From: Cerioporus squamosus
Lineage: Eukaryota; Basidiomycota; Agaricomycetes; Polyporales; Polyporaceae
Length of the DNA: 26,564 bases
Assembly (NCBI GenBank): GCA_022592435.1
Contig: JABYQS010000375.1
Coordinates: 1-26,564 of the forward strand
Reading direction: 5' to 3'
In this document: piece after piece, positions 10,235 through 19,189 of the stretch
Numbering within the stretch: position 1 is the first letter of the stretch
Layout: the number at the start of each line of letters is the position of its first letter
Made by a program: the position numbers and the translations under genes
The notes under the pieces: model-generated
Database searches by the model: none
What the model was told of the DNA's origin: nothing
The model's input: the letters and a program-made list of their open reading frames with translations, nothing else

Positions 10235-12181
10235 TTGCCTGCTGACGGTGCACACATAGGTCTGTCCCCGCAGACAGTGACGATCCCTCGGACCTCTTCT
10301 CGCCATTATTCTGTCGCTGCATCCCCAATTTTTACCCCTCAAACGTCTCGAGCAAGTAGAGTCCCTGGGCCATCAAGGAATGGAGGCCTCTTCGTCAGCG
10401 ACGGCCACAAAGCGGAGCACGCTCTTGCAGAGGCCGTTCAGACCTGCAAAACACCCCAGCAACTTCGCCACTTCTTCGTGCACCTCCTTGTCAATGATCA
10501 TGTCGCGTCTCCCGTCACTGTGTGGAACACTTTCCAGGACGCGCTCGCGCATGACCTCATTCTCAAGCACGATAACGTCAACGTGGGGGTGAACGAGACG
10601 TTGCAGGAACTGGAGAGGGCACTGGAGGAACACGGCAAGTCCCTTGCGTCCTACGGTCTTCCCCAGCCATCGTTCCATTGCCGCGAAGTCGAGCTCGAGC
10701 TTGACAAGTGGGACAGCCAGCGGAGGGTCCTCGCGGCGCGGTCGGCCACCGCGGTTTCCAAGCTCAACGAGGAGCAGTATGGGATCTATACCGAGGTCAT
10801 GGACGCGGTCACCAATAACCGTCCTTTGTGCGCGTTCGTGGATGGGAAGGCTGGTCGCGGGAAGACGTTTTTGGTCAACACGATATGTAACAAGCTGAGG
10901 TCCGAGGGGCATATCGTTCTTCCTACCGCGACCTCAGCGTTTGCTGCTCAGCTCTATCCCGGTGGGAAGACGACACATTCCGTCTTCAAGGTGCGTTTTG
11001 TTCTCTCATCGGTCTGGTTTAACATGGCTCACTGCCTACTGTTGCAGGTCCCGGTCGTCGAAGAGGATGACGCAGAGCTAATCTCTCCTATCGAGCCTCA
11101 GGATCCTAGAGGCGAACTCATACGGGAGGCGTCGGCCATTATCTGGGACGAGGCACCCATGGCCAAGAGCGCTGTGCTTACCTGTGTCGACGAGACCTGT
11201 CGGCGCGTTATGCGCAACAACCTGCCTTTCGGAGGTAAGGTGGTCGTGCTGCTCGGCGACTTCCGCCAGACCTGCCCCGTGGTGCGTAACGGGAGTCGCC
11301 GCCAGGTTGTTGACTCTTCCATCCGCTCCTCGCCTCTTTGGAAGGAGTTCACAACTTTCCGCTTGCACACACCCATCCGGAACGCTGAGGATCTGCCGTA
11401 TGCCGAGTTCGTGGATCTTATCGGCGAAGGCGCGGGCCCGCACGTCCCGCTTAACTTCTTGCAACGTGTGCGTGACCGCAAGGAGCTCATCGAGTTCGTC
11501 TACCCGGACGACATACTCAGCGACCCGGCTCGCTGCCTGACTCGTGCCATCCTTGCACCAACGAACGGTCAAGTGGACGCCTACAACGCGGACATCCTCG
11601 CCCGCATCGAGGGTTACAGCCGGACGTTCTACGCCGCGGATGCGCTGCAGAACCCCGAAGACGTGGACGACACCGCCCCTGCGCTTCTTCTCGAGAAGGC
11701 TCAAAACGAGGCTATTCCGGGGATCCCTGCGCATGCGTTGGACGTCAAGGTGCATGGAGTTTACCGTCTCCTGTGCAACTTCGCCCCAGAGCGTGGGCTC
11801 GTCAAGAACGCCCGAGTCGTCGTCGTCAACGTCGGCAAGAAAATTATCACCGTACGCATGCTCCGTGGCGTTGGGGGCGTCGGCACCACGGAATCGGAGG
11901 ACATCCTGATCTCCCGCATCCCGTTCATGACCACGCTGGAGTCGGGGCACACGCTCGTCCGGAGACAGTTCCCGCTCGCGCCCGCGTACGCGACGACGTT
12001 TAATAGCTGTCAGGGCCTCACGTTGGACGTCGTTGGTGTGGATCTGGTCCGCCCAGTGTTCTCGCATGGGCAGTTGTACACGGCGCTGTCGCGCATCCGC
12101 CATCGCAGCCATGCGAAGGTGCGTCTGCGTCCGGGGCAGATGAAAACGAGGAACGTCACGTATCATGAGATTCTACTGTAA
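10235..12181 (+). CDS. Helitron Pif1-type helicase domain, N-terminal Rep part missing
   Basis: Helitron proteins join a HUH Rep nuclease to a superfamily 1B Pif1 helicase; only the helicase half is here. The frame is open from 10235 to the stop at 12179-12181, with a 57-bp intron at 10991-11047. Visible motifs: TPQQLRHFFVHLL (a stretch usual before the helicase in Helitron proteins), Walker A GKAGRGKT (about 10843-10869), HSVFKVPV, Walker B IIWDEAPM, LLGDFRQTCPVV, NSCQGLTLDVVGVDL, HGQLYTALSRIR and the terminal TRNVTYHEILL. Family likeness starts near NGGLF (about 10378); upstream residues are unlike a Helitron. The first in-frame ATG is only at 10799, so this is either a 5'-truncated relic or the last exon of a chimeric gene whose first exons I cannot define. 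It starts just outside the KDZ inverted repeat. Confidence 0.82.
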   Translation: MPADGAHIGLSPQTVTIPRTSSRHYSVAASPIFTPQTSRASRVPGPSRNGGLFVSDGHKAEHALAEAVQTCKTPQQLRHFFVHLLVNDHVASPVTVWNTFQDALAHDLILKHDNVNVGVNETLQELERALEEHGKSLASYGLPQPSFHCREVELELDKWDSQRRVLAARSATAVSKLNEEQYGIYTEVMDAVTNNRPLCAFVDGKAGRGKTFLVNTICNKLRSEGHIVLPTATSAFAAQLYPGGKTTHSVFKVRFVLSSVWFNMAHCLLLQVPVVEEDDAELISPIEPQDPRGELIREASAIIWDEAPMAKSAVLTCVDETCRRVMRNNLPFGGKVVVLLGDFRQTCPVVRNGSRRQVVDSSIRSSPLWKEFTTFRLHTPIRNAEDLPYAEFVDLIGEGAGPHVPLNFLQRVRDRKELIEFVYPDDILSDPARCLTRAILAPTNGQVDAYNADILARIEGYSRTFYAADALQNPEDVDDTAPALLLEKAQNEAIPGIPAHALDVKVHGVYRLLCNFAPERGLVKNARVVVVNVGKKIITVRMLRGVGGVGTTESEDILISRIPFMTTLESGHTLVRRQFPLAPAYATTFNSCQGLTLDVVGVDLVRPVFSHGQLYTALSRIRHRSHAKVRLRPGQMKTRNVTYHEILL

Positions 12182-13257
12182 TGCTCGTCTTGCTCATCTT
12201 GCTACACCACTCTATCGTTATATCGTATTGCTCTATATCTTCACACTTTGACCACTATTGGTACTTTATGGCTTGTGCTTCATAATAATCACATCGCTCC
12301 TTCGCTTGATCTCATTGCCTTTCCGACTGCGTTCGTGGTTGTCGCCTCAAATCTGGGATGTGAGTGAGTCTGTTCTCCGACCGGCGGTAGATCTGACTTG
12401 ATCCTTCCTGCCTAGACCCCGTTGCGAGCCGCCGAGGCATTGGCAGCCTGCAGGACGTGTTTATTTCCGTCAAATCCCGCGCCCCACGGTTGGAACCAAG
12501 CTGAGGGCGGCGTCGGGGAAACTTGCTACCCAGCAGGTCGTTCTCGCTCGAGGTTCTCGGTCTGTCGGCTTTTGGGTGGTCGACCTCGTAGTTGATTCGA
12601 GGAGCTGCTGAAAGGTCACAGCGAACTTGTTCACAGCTTGCGTGCATTGCGTGGCGTTCAACGAGGGAACTCCAGCCCTATCCTCAAGACCCGACTGCGA
12701 TGACGAAGACGCAGTGAGCTCATTATCTTAGTTCTATCGCTGCTGACCGAACACTCTCCTCTCCTGCCGTAAATGAGTGGTACCACGCCGATGTCGTGAG
12801 GACTCAGGAGGTCCGGTGACGGTGTTCTGGCGTCCGATAACTCCTCAACTGTGTACAAGCATAGTTCAACTCGTTTACCGCAGCGGTCAAAGGCATCGAA
12901 GCGCAGGCTTGGCAAGTCCCTCGAAGCTTGTACTGCGATGCCAGGCCCTTCTTCCACTTCTTGCAGAGACCTCGTCGTGAACGGTTGCCACACTCTGCCA
13001 CAAAGCCGCCACAACGGTTGCCCAATGGGGCGGCGCAGTGGCCCACGTGGTCGAGTGGCCGGGGTCTGGGTGGCTAACGGTGACCACGAGACCCCGGAGA
13101 AATGGAGCTGATAACACAGCTCGTCTCTGCGTCTAGCCACCACGACCATCTCGACACCGACCACCTCTTCGCGTCGCACTTGTTGCTTACCCTGCTCATC
13201 TACAGCCATCTGCTCCCCCTCAGCACTCTAAAACCTCCGCGAACAAGTTGGCACCAC
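12182..13257. other. Intergenic region upstream of antizyme, no gene recognised
   Basis: About 1.1 kb. A frame on - (13209-12658) shows no recognisable domain and biased composition, so I treat it as chance. If the Helitron's 3' end were kept it should lie here as a short hairpin before CTRR; I could not identify one with confidence. The last 100-200 bases probably hold the antizyme promoter and 5' leader. Confidence 0.55.
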
Positions 13258-14541
13258 ATGTCGAATTCGAATTTTACCAATATGTCGAAACAGCAATCTA
13301 GTATTTGCCCCACGTACGTCCATTCTCCCTCCGCCTCATGTCGCCTCGGTTCCCGGTTGGTCGACACTCGACGGAACGAACTCGAAGGCACATGGCATTC
13401 TGATCCCCGGAGGGGTGCTGACCGTTTCTCTTCACAGCAACGGTCGTCAAACCGTTGGGGATGGGGCTTTCACAACCGACAAGACTCCTAGCGTGATTGC
13501 AGTCTGCCGCATGGAGGGCACGGACTCCATGTACTACTACTCTACTACGTTCTCTGGCGGGCCCGGGGTGAGTGCCTTCTTCCGTTCCGCCATTACGTCT
13601 GCTGACTAAGGTCATCGCGCGTCGCCCTCCCCGTGTCTTCTCTTCTTCGCATGAATCTCGCACCGCACATCTCCCCTCTGCAGTGGCGGTTTTGACATTC
13701 CTACCGCAAAATGCCCTCCTGACCGAGGGTCGTCAGACTGGGTGACAGACAGTCTGGCGCCATCTACTCTCCCCCCGCTCTCCTCCTCGCCCACCCCCTC
13801 CTATGATTCCTCCAACGATTCCGCTGCTTCCACGCTTTCGTCTCTCGGTTCCCAATACCATCCTCGTCTCAACACGAACTTCGCTGCACGTCCATACGAC
13901 TACCCACCCACCCCGCCTCCGGAAGAATCTCCCATTGGCTTTTCGCCGGAGTTCCCACTTGCGGCGCTGCCCAATGCCAGTGCCCCACGTGCGATTCCAG
14001 AGGTTCACCAGAAAGGCGACCATGCCAGTGCTGCCGGGCTTGACACCCCTCCGCTCACCCCGGACGATGGTTCGGAGGATGGCGACGGAAGCCTCTCGGC
14101 GCTTGGTGCCAAGCAGTCTGCGTTCCTGTCGCTTCTCTTCCCGAGGAACGCCCTCGGTGCAGCTCCCTTCGCGAAGAGCGTCTCGATCTCGACGCCTGGC
14201 ACTGGTGCGACTTTTGACGGCGTAGTGCTCTCGCTCCCTGGCCAGCCGAAGACGTTCTACGTCGACGGCAAGTGCGCTGCTCATGTCAACCTTCGCGAGA
14301 GGTGCGTCAGCTACTTCGCTGACCGGTCTATCCGTGGCTGACATCCTTGTACAGTATCGTCGCTTTACTCGACCTTGCCGATGAACAACTCGAGTGCAAT
14401 GCGCTCGTGATTGCTTTGGAGCGTTCGTCGCCCTTGCTCGGCGACCTCCTCCACTCGCTCATGTATGTTGGCGCCACGGTGGTCACCAAGCCTCCGTTCC
14501 CCGTCGACCCTGCGTACGTGCTCGTGGGCATGGAAATCTAA
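13258..14541 (+). CDS. Ornithine decarboxylase antizyme (+1 programmed frameshift)
   Basis: Antizyme binds ornithine decarboxylase, sends it to the proteasome and restrains polyamine uptake; polyamines stimulate the frameshift that makes it. Exons: 13258-13313, 13438-13567, 13684-14301, 14355-14541 (introns 124, 116 and 53 bp). ORF1 is 65 codons (starts MSNSNFTNMSK; ends FSGGPGWRF) and stops at TGA 13693-13695. The +1 frame continues without a stop as DIPTAKCPPDRGSSDW to TAA 14539-14541, giving about 329 aa in all. The C-terminal domain is diagnostic: SIVALLDLADEQLECNAL, LLHSLMYVGATVVTKPPFP, AYVLVGMEI. The middle is a Ser/Pro-rich region (PLSSSPTPSYDSS), as in other fungal antizymes. No splice choice I could find joins ORF1 to ORF2 without the frameshift. 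An annotation pipeline would probably split or shorten this gene. Confidence 0.92.
13690..13696 (+). promoter_or_regulatory. Antizyme +1 ribosomal frameshift site, UUU UGA C
   Basis: In the ORF1 frame the codons are CGG TTT TGA. After TTT (13690-13692), skipping T13693 gives GAC (13694-13696) and ORF2. Four consecutive T let the Phe tRNA re-pair perfectly in the +1 frame, and the slow UGA stop favours slipping. The layout resembles the E. coli prfB site. A TCC-TGA motif, the classic animal antizyme site, occurs 30 bases downstream (13714-13719), but it is not in the ORF1 frame. Confidence 0.8.
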
Positions 14542-15065
14542 GCGGACAAGTTGGTGCTTTGACAGTTGAGACTGGATCCTTTTATTTGGGTCGGGAGAAG
14601 TAGTGTTGGAAGGTTTCGGCGTTGTTAGAGTTCGTGGTATCGGTGGGTAATCATGTTCGAGAGATTGCTGGGTGTAGTTCGTGTGGAGTGTAGTTTCCCC
14701 CTCTTTTTCATCATCCTGTTCATAGTCCTATATATTCTCGACACACATGCGCACAATTTACCATCTACTCTCTGCTTCCTGCTTCTGAGGGTGTGTCTTC
14801 GTGGGGTGCACGTGTGCGAGGAACCGAAGTTGGTTCGCTCCTTGTTCCTTTCCGCCATGACGTCTATCCGCAGGGACATCACTGGCGCCTCGTACCTCGA
14901 TGTCGTAGTAATGGCAGTCCGCTGAACGAACACGGGGAACACGCCCATGCAACGCGTCTTCCAAGTTGCTTTTGAACGTAAAACGACCGGGAGTGCTGTC
15001 CCACTCTTTCCTCCCTGCGCTCTCCTTGCTTCACTTCCGTCCTCAGGCGCATAAGCACCAAGCTG
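14542..15065. other. Intergenic region between antizyme and the Smr gene
   Basis: No recognised gene. The open frames here (such as 14653-14925 on +) have no family signal. It should contain the antizyme 3' UTR and the promoter of the Smr gene. Confidence 0.6.
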
Positions 15066-15867
15066 ATGGGCTTATTCTCTGACCTTTTCGGCGGGCTTGT
15101 CAAGTGTCTCTGTGGCGGCAGCGAGCCCGCGGACGTATATGTGCCCCCGAACGAACCGCACCAGGTCCAGGTCCAGCAGCCTATAGCTACCCCCGTCTAC
15201 CCTCCGTCCCAGCCACAGCGACCACACCACGCGGAGAAGCCACACAAGCCCGTTCAGCAGCCGCATGAACCGCACGAACCGAAGAAACATAAGAAGCACG
15301 GGGAACAGCAACCGCATGGCAATGGAGGCGGAGCGTACAATGCGCATACTCCAGGGCATGTGAGCCCCCCGTCTTCTCCGCCATCTCGTCCGTGGTCTCC
15401 CGGTCGTCCGGTGCGTTGATTTTGTCTTCCTGGAGCGTTGGTACCTTGTGTCTTGACGGGGATACTATATTGTAGGACCCGAACCAGGTGAACCAGCACA
15501 ATGAGCACTACGTGGGGCTCCGTGCGCGCGCGAACGCGGCGGGAGACGAGATGGCGCGCAATTTTGACGAGGCACACAAGGCGTACGAGAGCGGGGACGG
15601 CGCGCGTGCAAAGGAGCTGTCCAACGCGGGCAAGGCTGCCCAGCAGGAGATGGAGAGGTTGAATGAGGAGGCCGCGGCGTGGATCTTCAGAGGTGTGTCC
15701 GCCTTCATCGTATTTTCCTCCCCAGATCTCACGATATATGTTTTCGTCCTCGTAGAGAATAATACTGTGGGTGTCTCCGGGGATGGAAGAACCCGATATG
15801 GATGGGACTGACAGTCATGGCTTGGACAGGATAGCAAGCCCGGCGAGGTTGACCTCCACGGATTGTA

Positions 15868-15896
15868 CTAGTGGGCGCCTAAAGTGTTCGAACGCC
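15868..15896 (+). repeat. Left TIR of the MITE
   Basis: 29 bases, CTAGTGGGCGCC through TTCGAACGCC. One mismatch (A versus C at the third base) with the inverted right end. Confidence 0.93.
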
Positions 15897-16767
15897 CGCA
15901 TTAGGCGCTCTTGGTGCAGATATTGTAACACACGAATCCTGCTCACAATTAAGGGTTAGTCAGAACATGTAGCCACATAGTGTAGACAAGAATCTGAGCT
16001 CATAGTATATGTGAATAAAACTGTGTGCAACAATCTCTAGCTGTCTGGAGAGCATGAACTCTTGGTAAGGTATTTTTCTCCTTCCTGCCCCAATAAGTCT
16101 GTAAGGGCCTATTGAGACAACCTCACAAATATACCCACAGATAGTTCAGAGCTTGCTGTCTGCACCATATAGAACAAGGGATCTGAAGAGGACTAACTGG
16201 GGAGTTATCGTCAGTGAAACTTGCCGGATGAACAGGCGTAATGTACATGGTTTTGCTTATGCAGTCTTAGTCGTTCAACTAATGTATACAGACACACATT
16301 GTCCACTGCATGCATGACTACTGCCCTCTCAATATTCATTGATACTGTTAGCAGTTTGGTAGCAGCCCTTGAAAGACTGAATTCAGGACAAGTGATGTTC
16401 CATATGCAATTATATTAATCCATCTCCCATGTTTCTCAGGCGATAGCTCCCTCAGACTTTCTTGGTCCATCCCACCATTTATATATTACATGCAGGGGTC
16501 TCTAAGGTCCCCATTCCAATTTTTATGAGATCATCTCAGCAAGTTTGGACAGTACTTATAAGGGCAGGGATGGGAAGGGTGGATTTTGTACACCTCAGAT
16601 AAAGTTAATACTTTTCAGAATGCCAGAGAGTGAACCATACAGTGTCACCCATATATACTAGAAGCTCAGATGCCTGTCTACCATATGCACTGAAGGGCCT
16701 CAATGTTTCTTGTGAAGTGACCAAGATATCAATATTTCATTATGCCCTCATGGTACACCTAACCCGA

Positions 16768-16796
16768 GGCGTTCGAACACTTTAGGCGCCCACGAG
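16768..16796 (-). repeat. Right TIR of the MITE
   Basis: Inverted copy of 15868-15896, ending GGCGCCCACGAG just before the TA at 16797-16798. Confidence 0.93.
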
Positions 16797-17390
16797 TACG
16801 TGAAGGAAGCCATCCGCTACGCCGACCAGTCCATCCAGGAGGCTCGGGCACGCGGCGACTCGAAGATCCACTTCATTGTCGGTACGTACTCTGTGCCTTG
16901 TCGCTCGCATACACATACCCTTGGCTGATCCGCATTCAAGGCAAGGGCCTGCACTCTACGAACCACGTCGCCAAGCTCAAGCCTGCGATAGAGGAGCTGA
17001 TACAGAAGTAAGTAGGCTTACGTGTCAAATCCCTACGATTTTGCTAAGCGAATCGCGGATTCACAGGCACGGCCTTGTCGCTGAGTTGGACGAACAGAAT
17101 GCCGGCGTGCTCATTGTCAACTTGGATGGTCAACAGACCGGCCGCGGACCTGTCCTGGGTGCAGACGAACTGACGAGAAATCTGGAGAGAAAAGACGAGT
17201 GTACGATCATGTAGAGCGCGATGTCAGATGGTGTGCTGTAAGTGTCTCGCCTGAAAACTGAGGCACGTCCGCTGATGTGTGGATTGTTGCGTTCGCAGTA
17301 TACCTGTAGGCCTTATTTGTATGAAAGTCTCCGGTCGATGTGGCCTGCAATGATATATACGTGCGATGATAACGACGACATGCCCGATAT

Positions 17391-18367
17391 TTATGGGTGC
17401 GCTTCTACGCCAACCAGGGATCCGCCGTCGAGCTGTCGGTATGTCAGGTTTCTATCGCCCGAGTCCAAGGAAAATGACAAGCTCACCTTGATGACATTGC
17501 CAGAGACGTAGCTGCCTGCCCTCGATGCCAGGTAGATTACCGCCCCCGTAACGTCTTCCTCATTCCCGAACCTCCCGATTGGAATGATGTCCTTCATTGC
17601 CGAAATAAAGCTACGCGGGTCGTCTGGGCTGTTGAGCTCGGAAGGCACATTCGCAGGGGCAATGCTGTTCACCCGCACGCCGAGTCGCGTGAACTTGCTC
17701 GCCAGGTTCAGCGTCATGCTCTCCGCTGCAGCCTTGCTCGCGGCATACAGATGCCCCTTCACCTGCGGCGAGACGAAGAAGGCAGACACTGAGGTGTTGT
17801 TCACGATGCACCCGTGTCCCTCGCGCTTTCCCCCATTCGAGGCAGCTGCCACAAGGTATGGGAGCAATGCTGCCGATAGCCACTGAAGTTTGCGTTGGTC
17901 AGGTCCGAACATCGAAGCATAGGTGCTCATGCGGGACCTACCTGGAGCGACCCCACGTTCACGGCGTTCACCTTTGCCCAATCCGCATCTGAAGCCTGAA
18001 ACAAGGCGTCACGGATCTCCTCGACACTCGCCCCATGCGCCCAGTCTCCCTCTCGCGCGCCCATGCCAGCATTGTTGACCAGCAGGTCCAGCTTCACCTC
18101 TTCCAGCCCCGACTTCCTCTCTGCTGCGACGAATGCGTCCGCGAGCTCCCTGCACCCCTGGATGGTGGACACGTCCCCGACAAGAGGGATGATGGCCGCT
18201 GGGGCAGCTTGGGCGACCTTCTCCAGCTGGGCGGCTCGGCGGCCGCAGATGTATACCCGAGCCACGCCCGCATGAGCAAGACCCTGCGCGATGTAGGCAC
18301 CGATGCCGGAGCTGGCCCCGGTGACAAGGGCGACGCGATCGGCGACGGAGAACAGATCAGAGGCCAT
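17391..18367 (-). CDS. Short-chain dehydrogenase/reductase (classical SDR)
   Basis: An NAD(P)-dependent oxidoreductase; the substrate cannot be read from sequence. Exons on -: 18367-17942, 17882-17487 and 17432-17391 (introns 59 and 54 bp, both phase 0), giving 287 aa. The start is the ATG of MASDLFSVADRVALVTG; an in-frame GTG slightly upstream is not needed. Motifs: cofactor loop TGASSGIG (16-23), NNAG (98-101), catalytic Ser173 or Ser175, Tyr188 and Lys192 (YAASK), and GRFGNEEDVTGAVIYLASR near the C-terminus. The last exon supplies LDGGSLVGVEAHP, the usual end of the fold. No disabling change is seen. It points toward the Smr gene, with about 180 bp between the two stop codons. Confidence 0.92.
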
Positions 18368-19189
18368 TTGTCGATGCACTTCAAAGAGGTGCTGGTGAGT
18401 TTCGAGTCTGCGGAACGGTTTCTTGCCTCGCCTCCTCCTCCTCCATGTTTATATCGTGGTCCAGAGATCTTCTTGAGTTATTCTTGCTCCAGCGTCATGA
18501 AGTTCTACCGACCCTATCGTCCGTGGCCTTCACGGGGCATGGCGAGAATTCTCTGCCTTGCGGACGCTGAGGCTTAGATATCCGGTAAGTGATCGGGCCT
18601 GTGTCACTGTGGTAGTATGGGCTTCCTATCCCCATCGAGATGATCGAGGAGGAGGTTGAGCGTCGTCTCGGATCATTGGTGGGTCGCTGTACCACCGGGT
18701 GCAGGGATTCGTTCACAGAGCCTTATTCTTCGGACATAGGAATAGGCAACAATTGACAATATCCTAAGCTAGCAGTATTTCAACCTGTCTTGTCGCGTTC
18801 GTCGTGATGATCGCATGCATGACGGATTCTGCATGAAATTCGGGAAACATTAGGTGAAGGCACGAAGTGCCAAGAGCCAAGTCGACCATGCATACTGGTG
18901 AGAATGTCGACAATGGGCGATGCGCCGAAGTCGGTTGAGCACTACTTATGACAAAGCGCAATGCTGCGACCCACCTTGGCCCCGGAACATGGGTGTATCA
19001 GCAGCCCTACTTACGGAGTTCAGGCAACCTGGCACGTTGAGGGGTCACAGGAAGGGTCATCGTGTGGTGGTAGATGGACCAGGCAAGCCAACGCATCGCT
19101 ATTCTGGTGACTAAGTACGTCCGCGGACGAGAGAGATGGGCCATGGCACCCTCGACATTGCACAACACGCATATGTGCTTCGTGAGTAC
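18368..19189. other. Intergenic region, no gene recognised
   Basis: Apart from the SDR promoter side I see only short chance frames (such as 18716-18495 on - and 18920-19114 on +) without family signals. Confidence 0.6.
18448..18453 (-). promoter_or_regulatory. Possible TATA box of the SDR gene
   Basis: On - the sequence reads GATATAAACATGG about 80 bases before the SDR start codon, a reasonable TATA position. Motif and spacing are the only evidence. Confidence 0.4.

Larger units (their letters stand above)
15868..16796. mobile_element. 929-bp MITE with 29-bp TIRs and TA target duplication (Tc1/mariner-like)
   Basis: The ends (15868-15896 and 16768-16796) are inverted copies matching at 28 of 29 positions, starting CTAGTGGGCGCC and CTCGTGGGCGCC. 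TA flanks each side (15866-15867, 16797-16798). Removing the element and one TA restores the conserved Smr reading frame exactly, which fixes the boundaries. The interior is more AT-rich than its surroundings and has no long frame, so it must depend on a transposase in trans. TA duplication points to the Tc1/mariner superfamily; a 3-bp TAC duplication is possible but makes the TIRs unequal. Confidence 0.93.
15066..17214 (+). pseudogene. DUF1771-Smr domain gene interrupted by a MITE
   Basis: Smr domains are RNA/DNA-binding, often nuclease-like; DUF1771 precedes them in eukaryotic members. Without the insertion, exons 15066-15410, 15476-15692, 15756-15766, 15830-15867 joined to 16799-16881, 16941-17007 and 17067-17214 sum to 909 nt (302 aa) in one frame. 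The N-terminus is MGLFSDLFGG, then a His/Pro/Gln-rich linker. DUF1771 follows (HYVGLRARANAAGDEMARNF to EEAAAWIFRENN), then Smr (GEVDLHGLYVKEAIRYADQ, HFIVGKGLHSTNHVAKLKP, VLIVNLDGQQTGRG). The third exon is only 11 nt. The 929-bp element sits inside the DLHGLYVKEA motif, and its first bases create TAG right after Gly-Leu-Tyr. The allele therefore encodes DUF1771 without Smr. The rest of the frame is intact, so the insertion looks recent. Confidence 0.9.

Noticed and set aside
10373..12166. Long minus-strand open frames opposite the helicase
   Set aside because: Mirror frames of the codon-biased helicase gene; the plus-strand motifs are unequivocal.
12658..13209. 183-codon open frame on the minus strand
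   Set aside because: Arg/Leu-rich with no domain signal, overlapping the expected antizyme promoter; probably chance in GC-rich DNA.
13714..13719. TCC TGA as the antizyme frameshift site
   Set aside because: It resembles the classic site, but ORF1 as spliced ends earlier at TTT TGA and this TCC TGA is not in the ORF1 frame.
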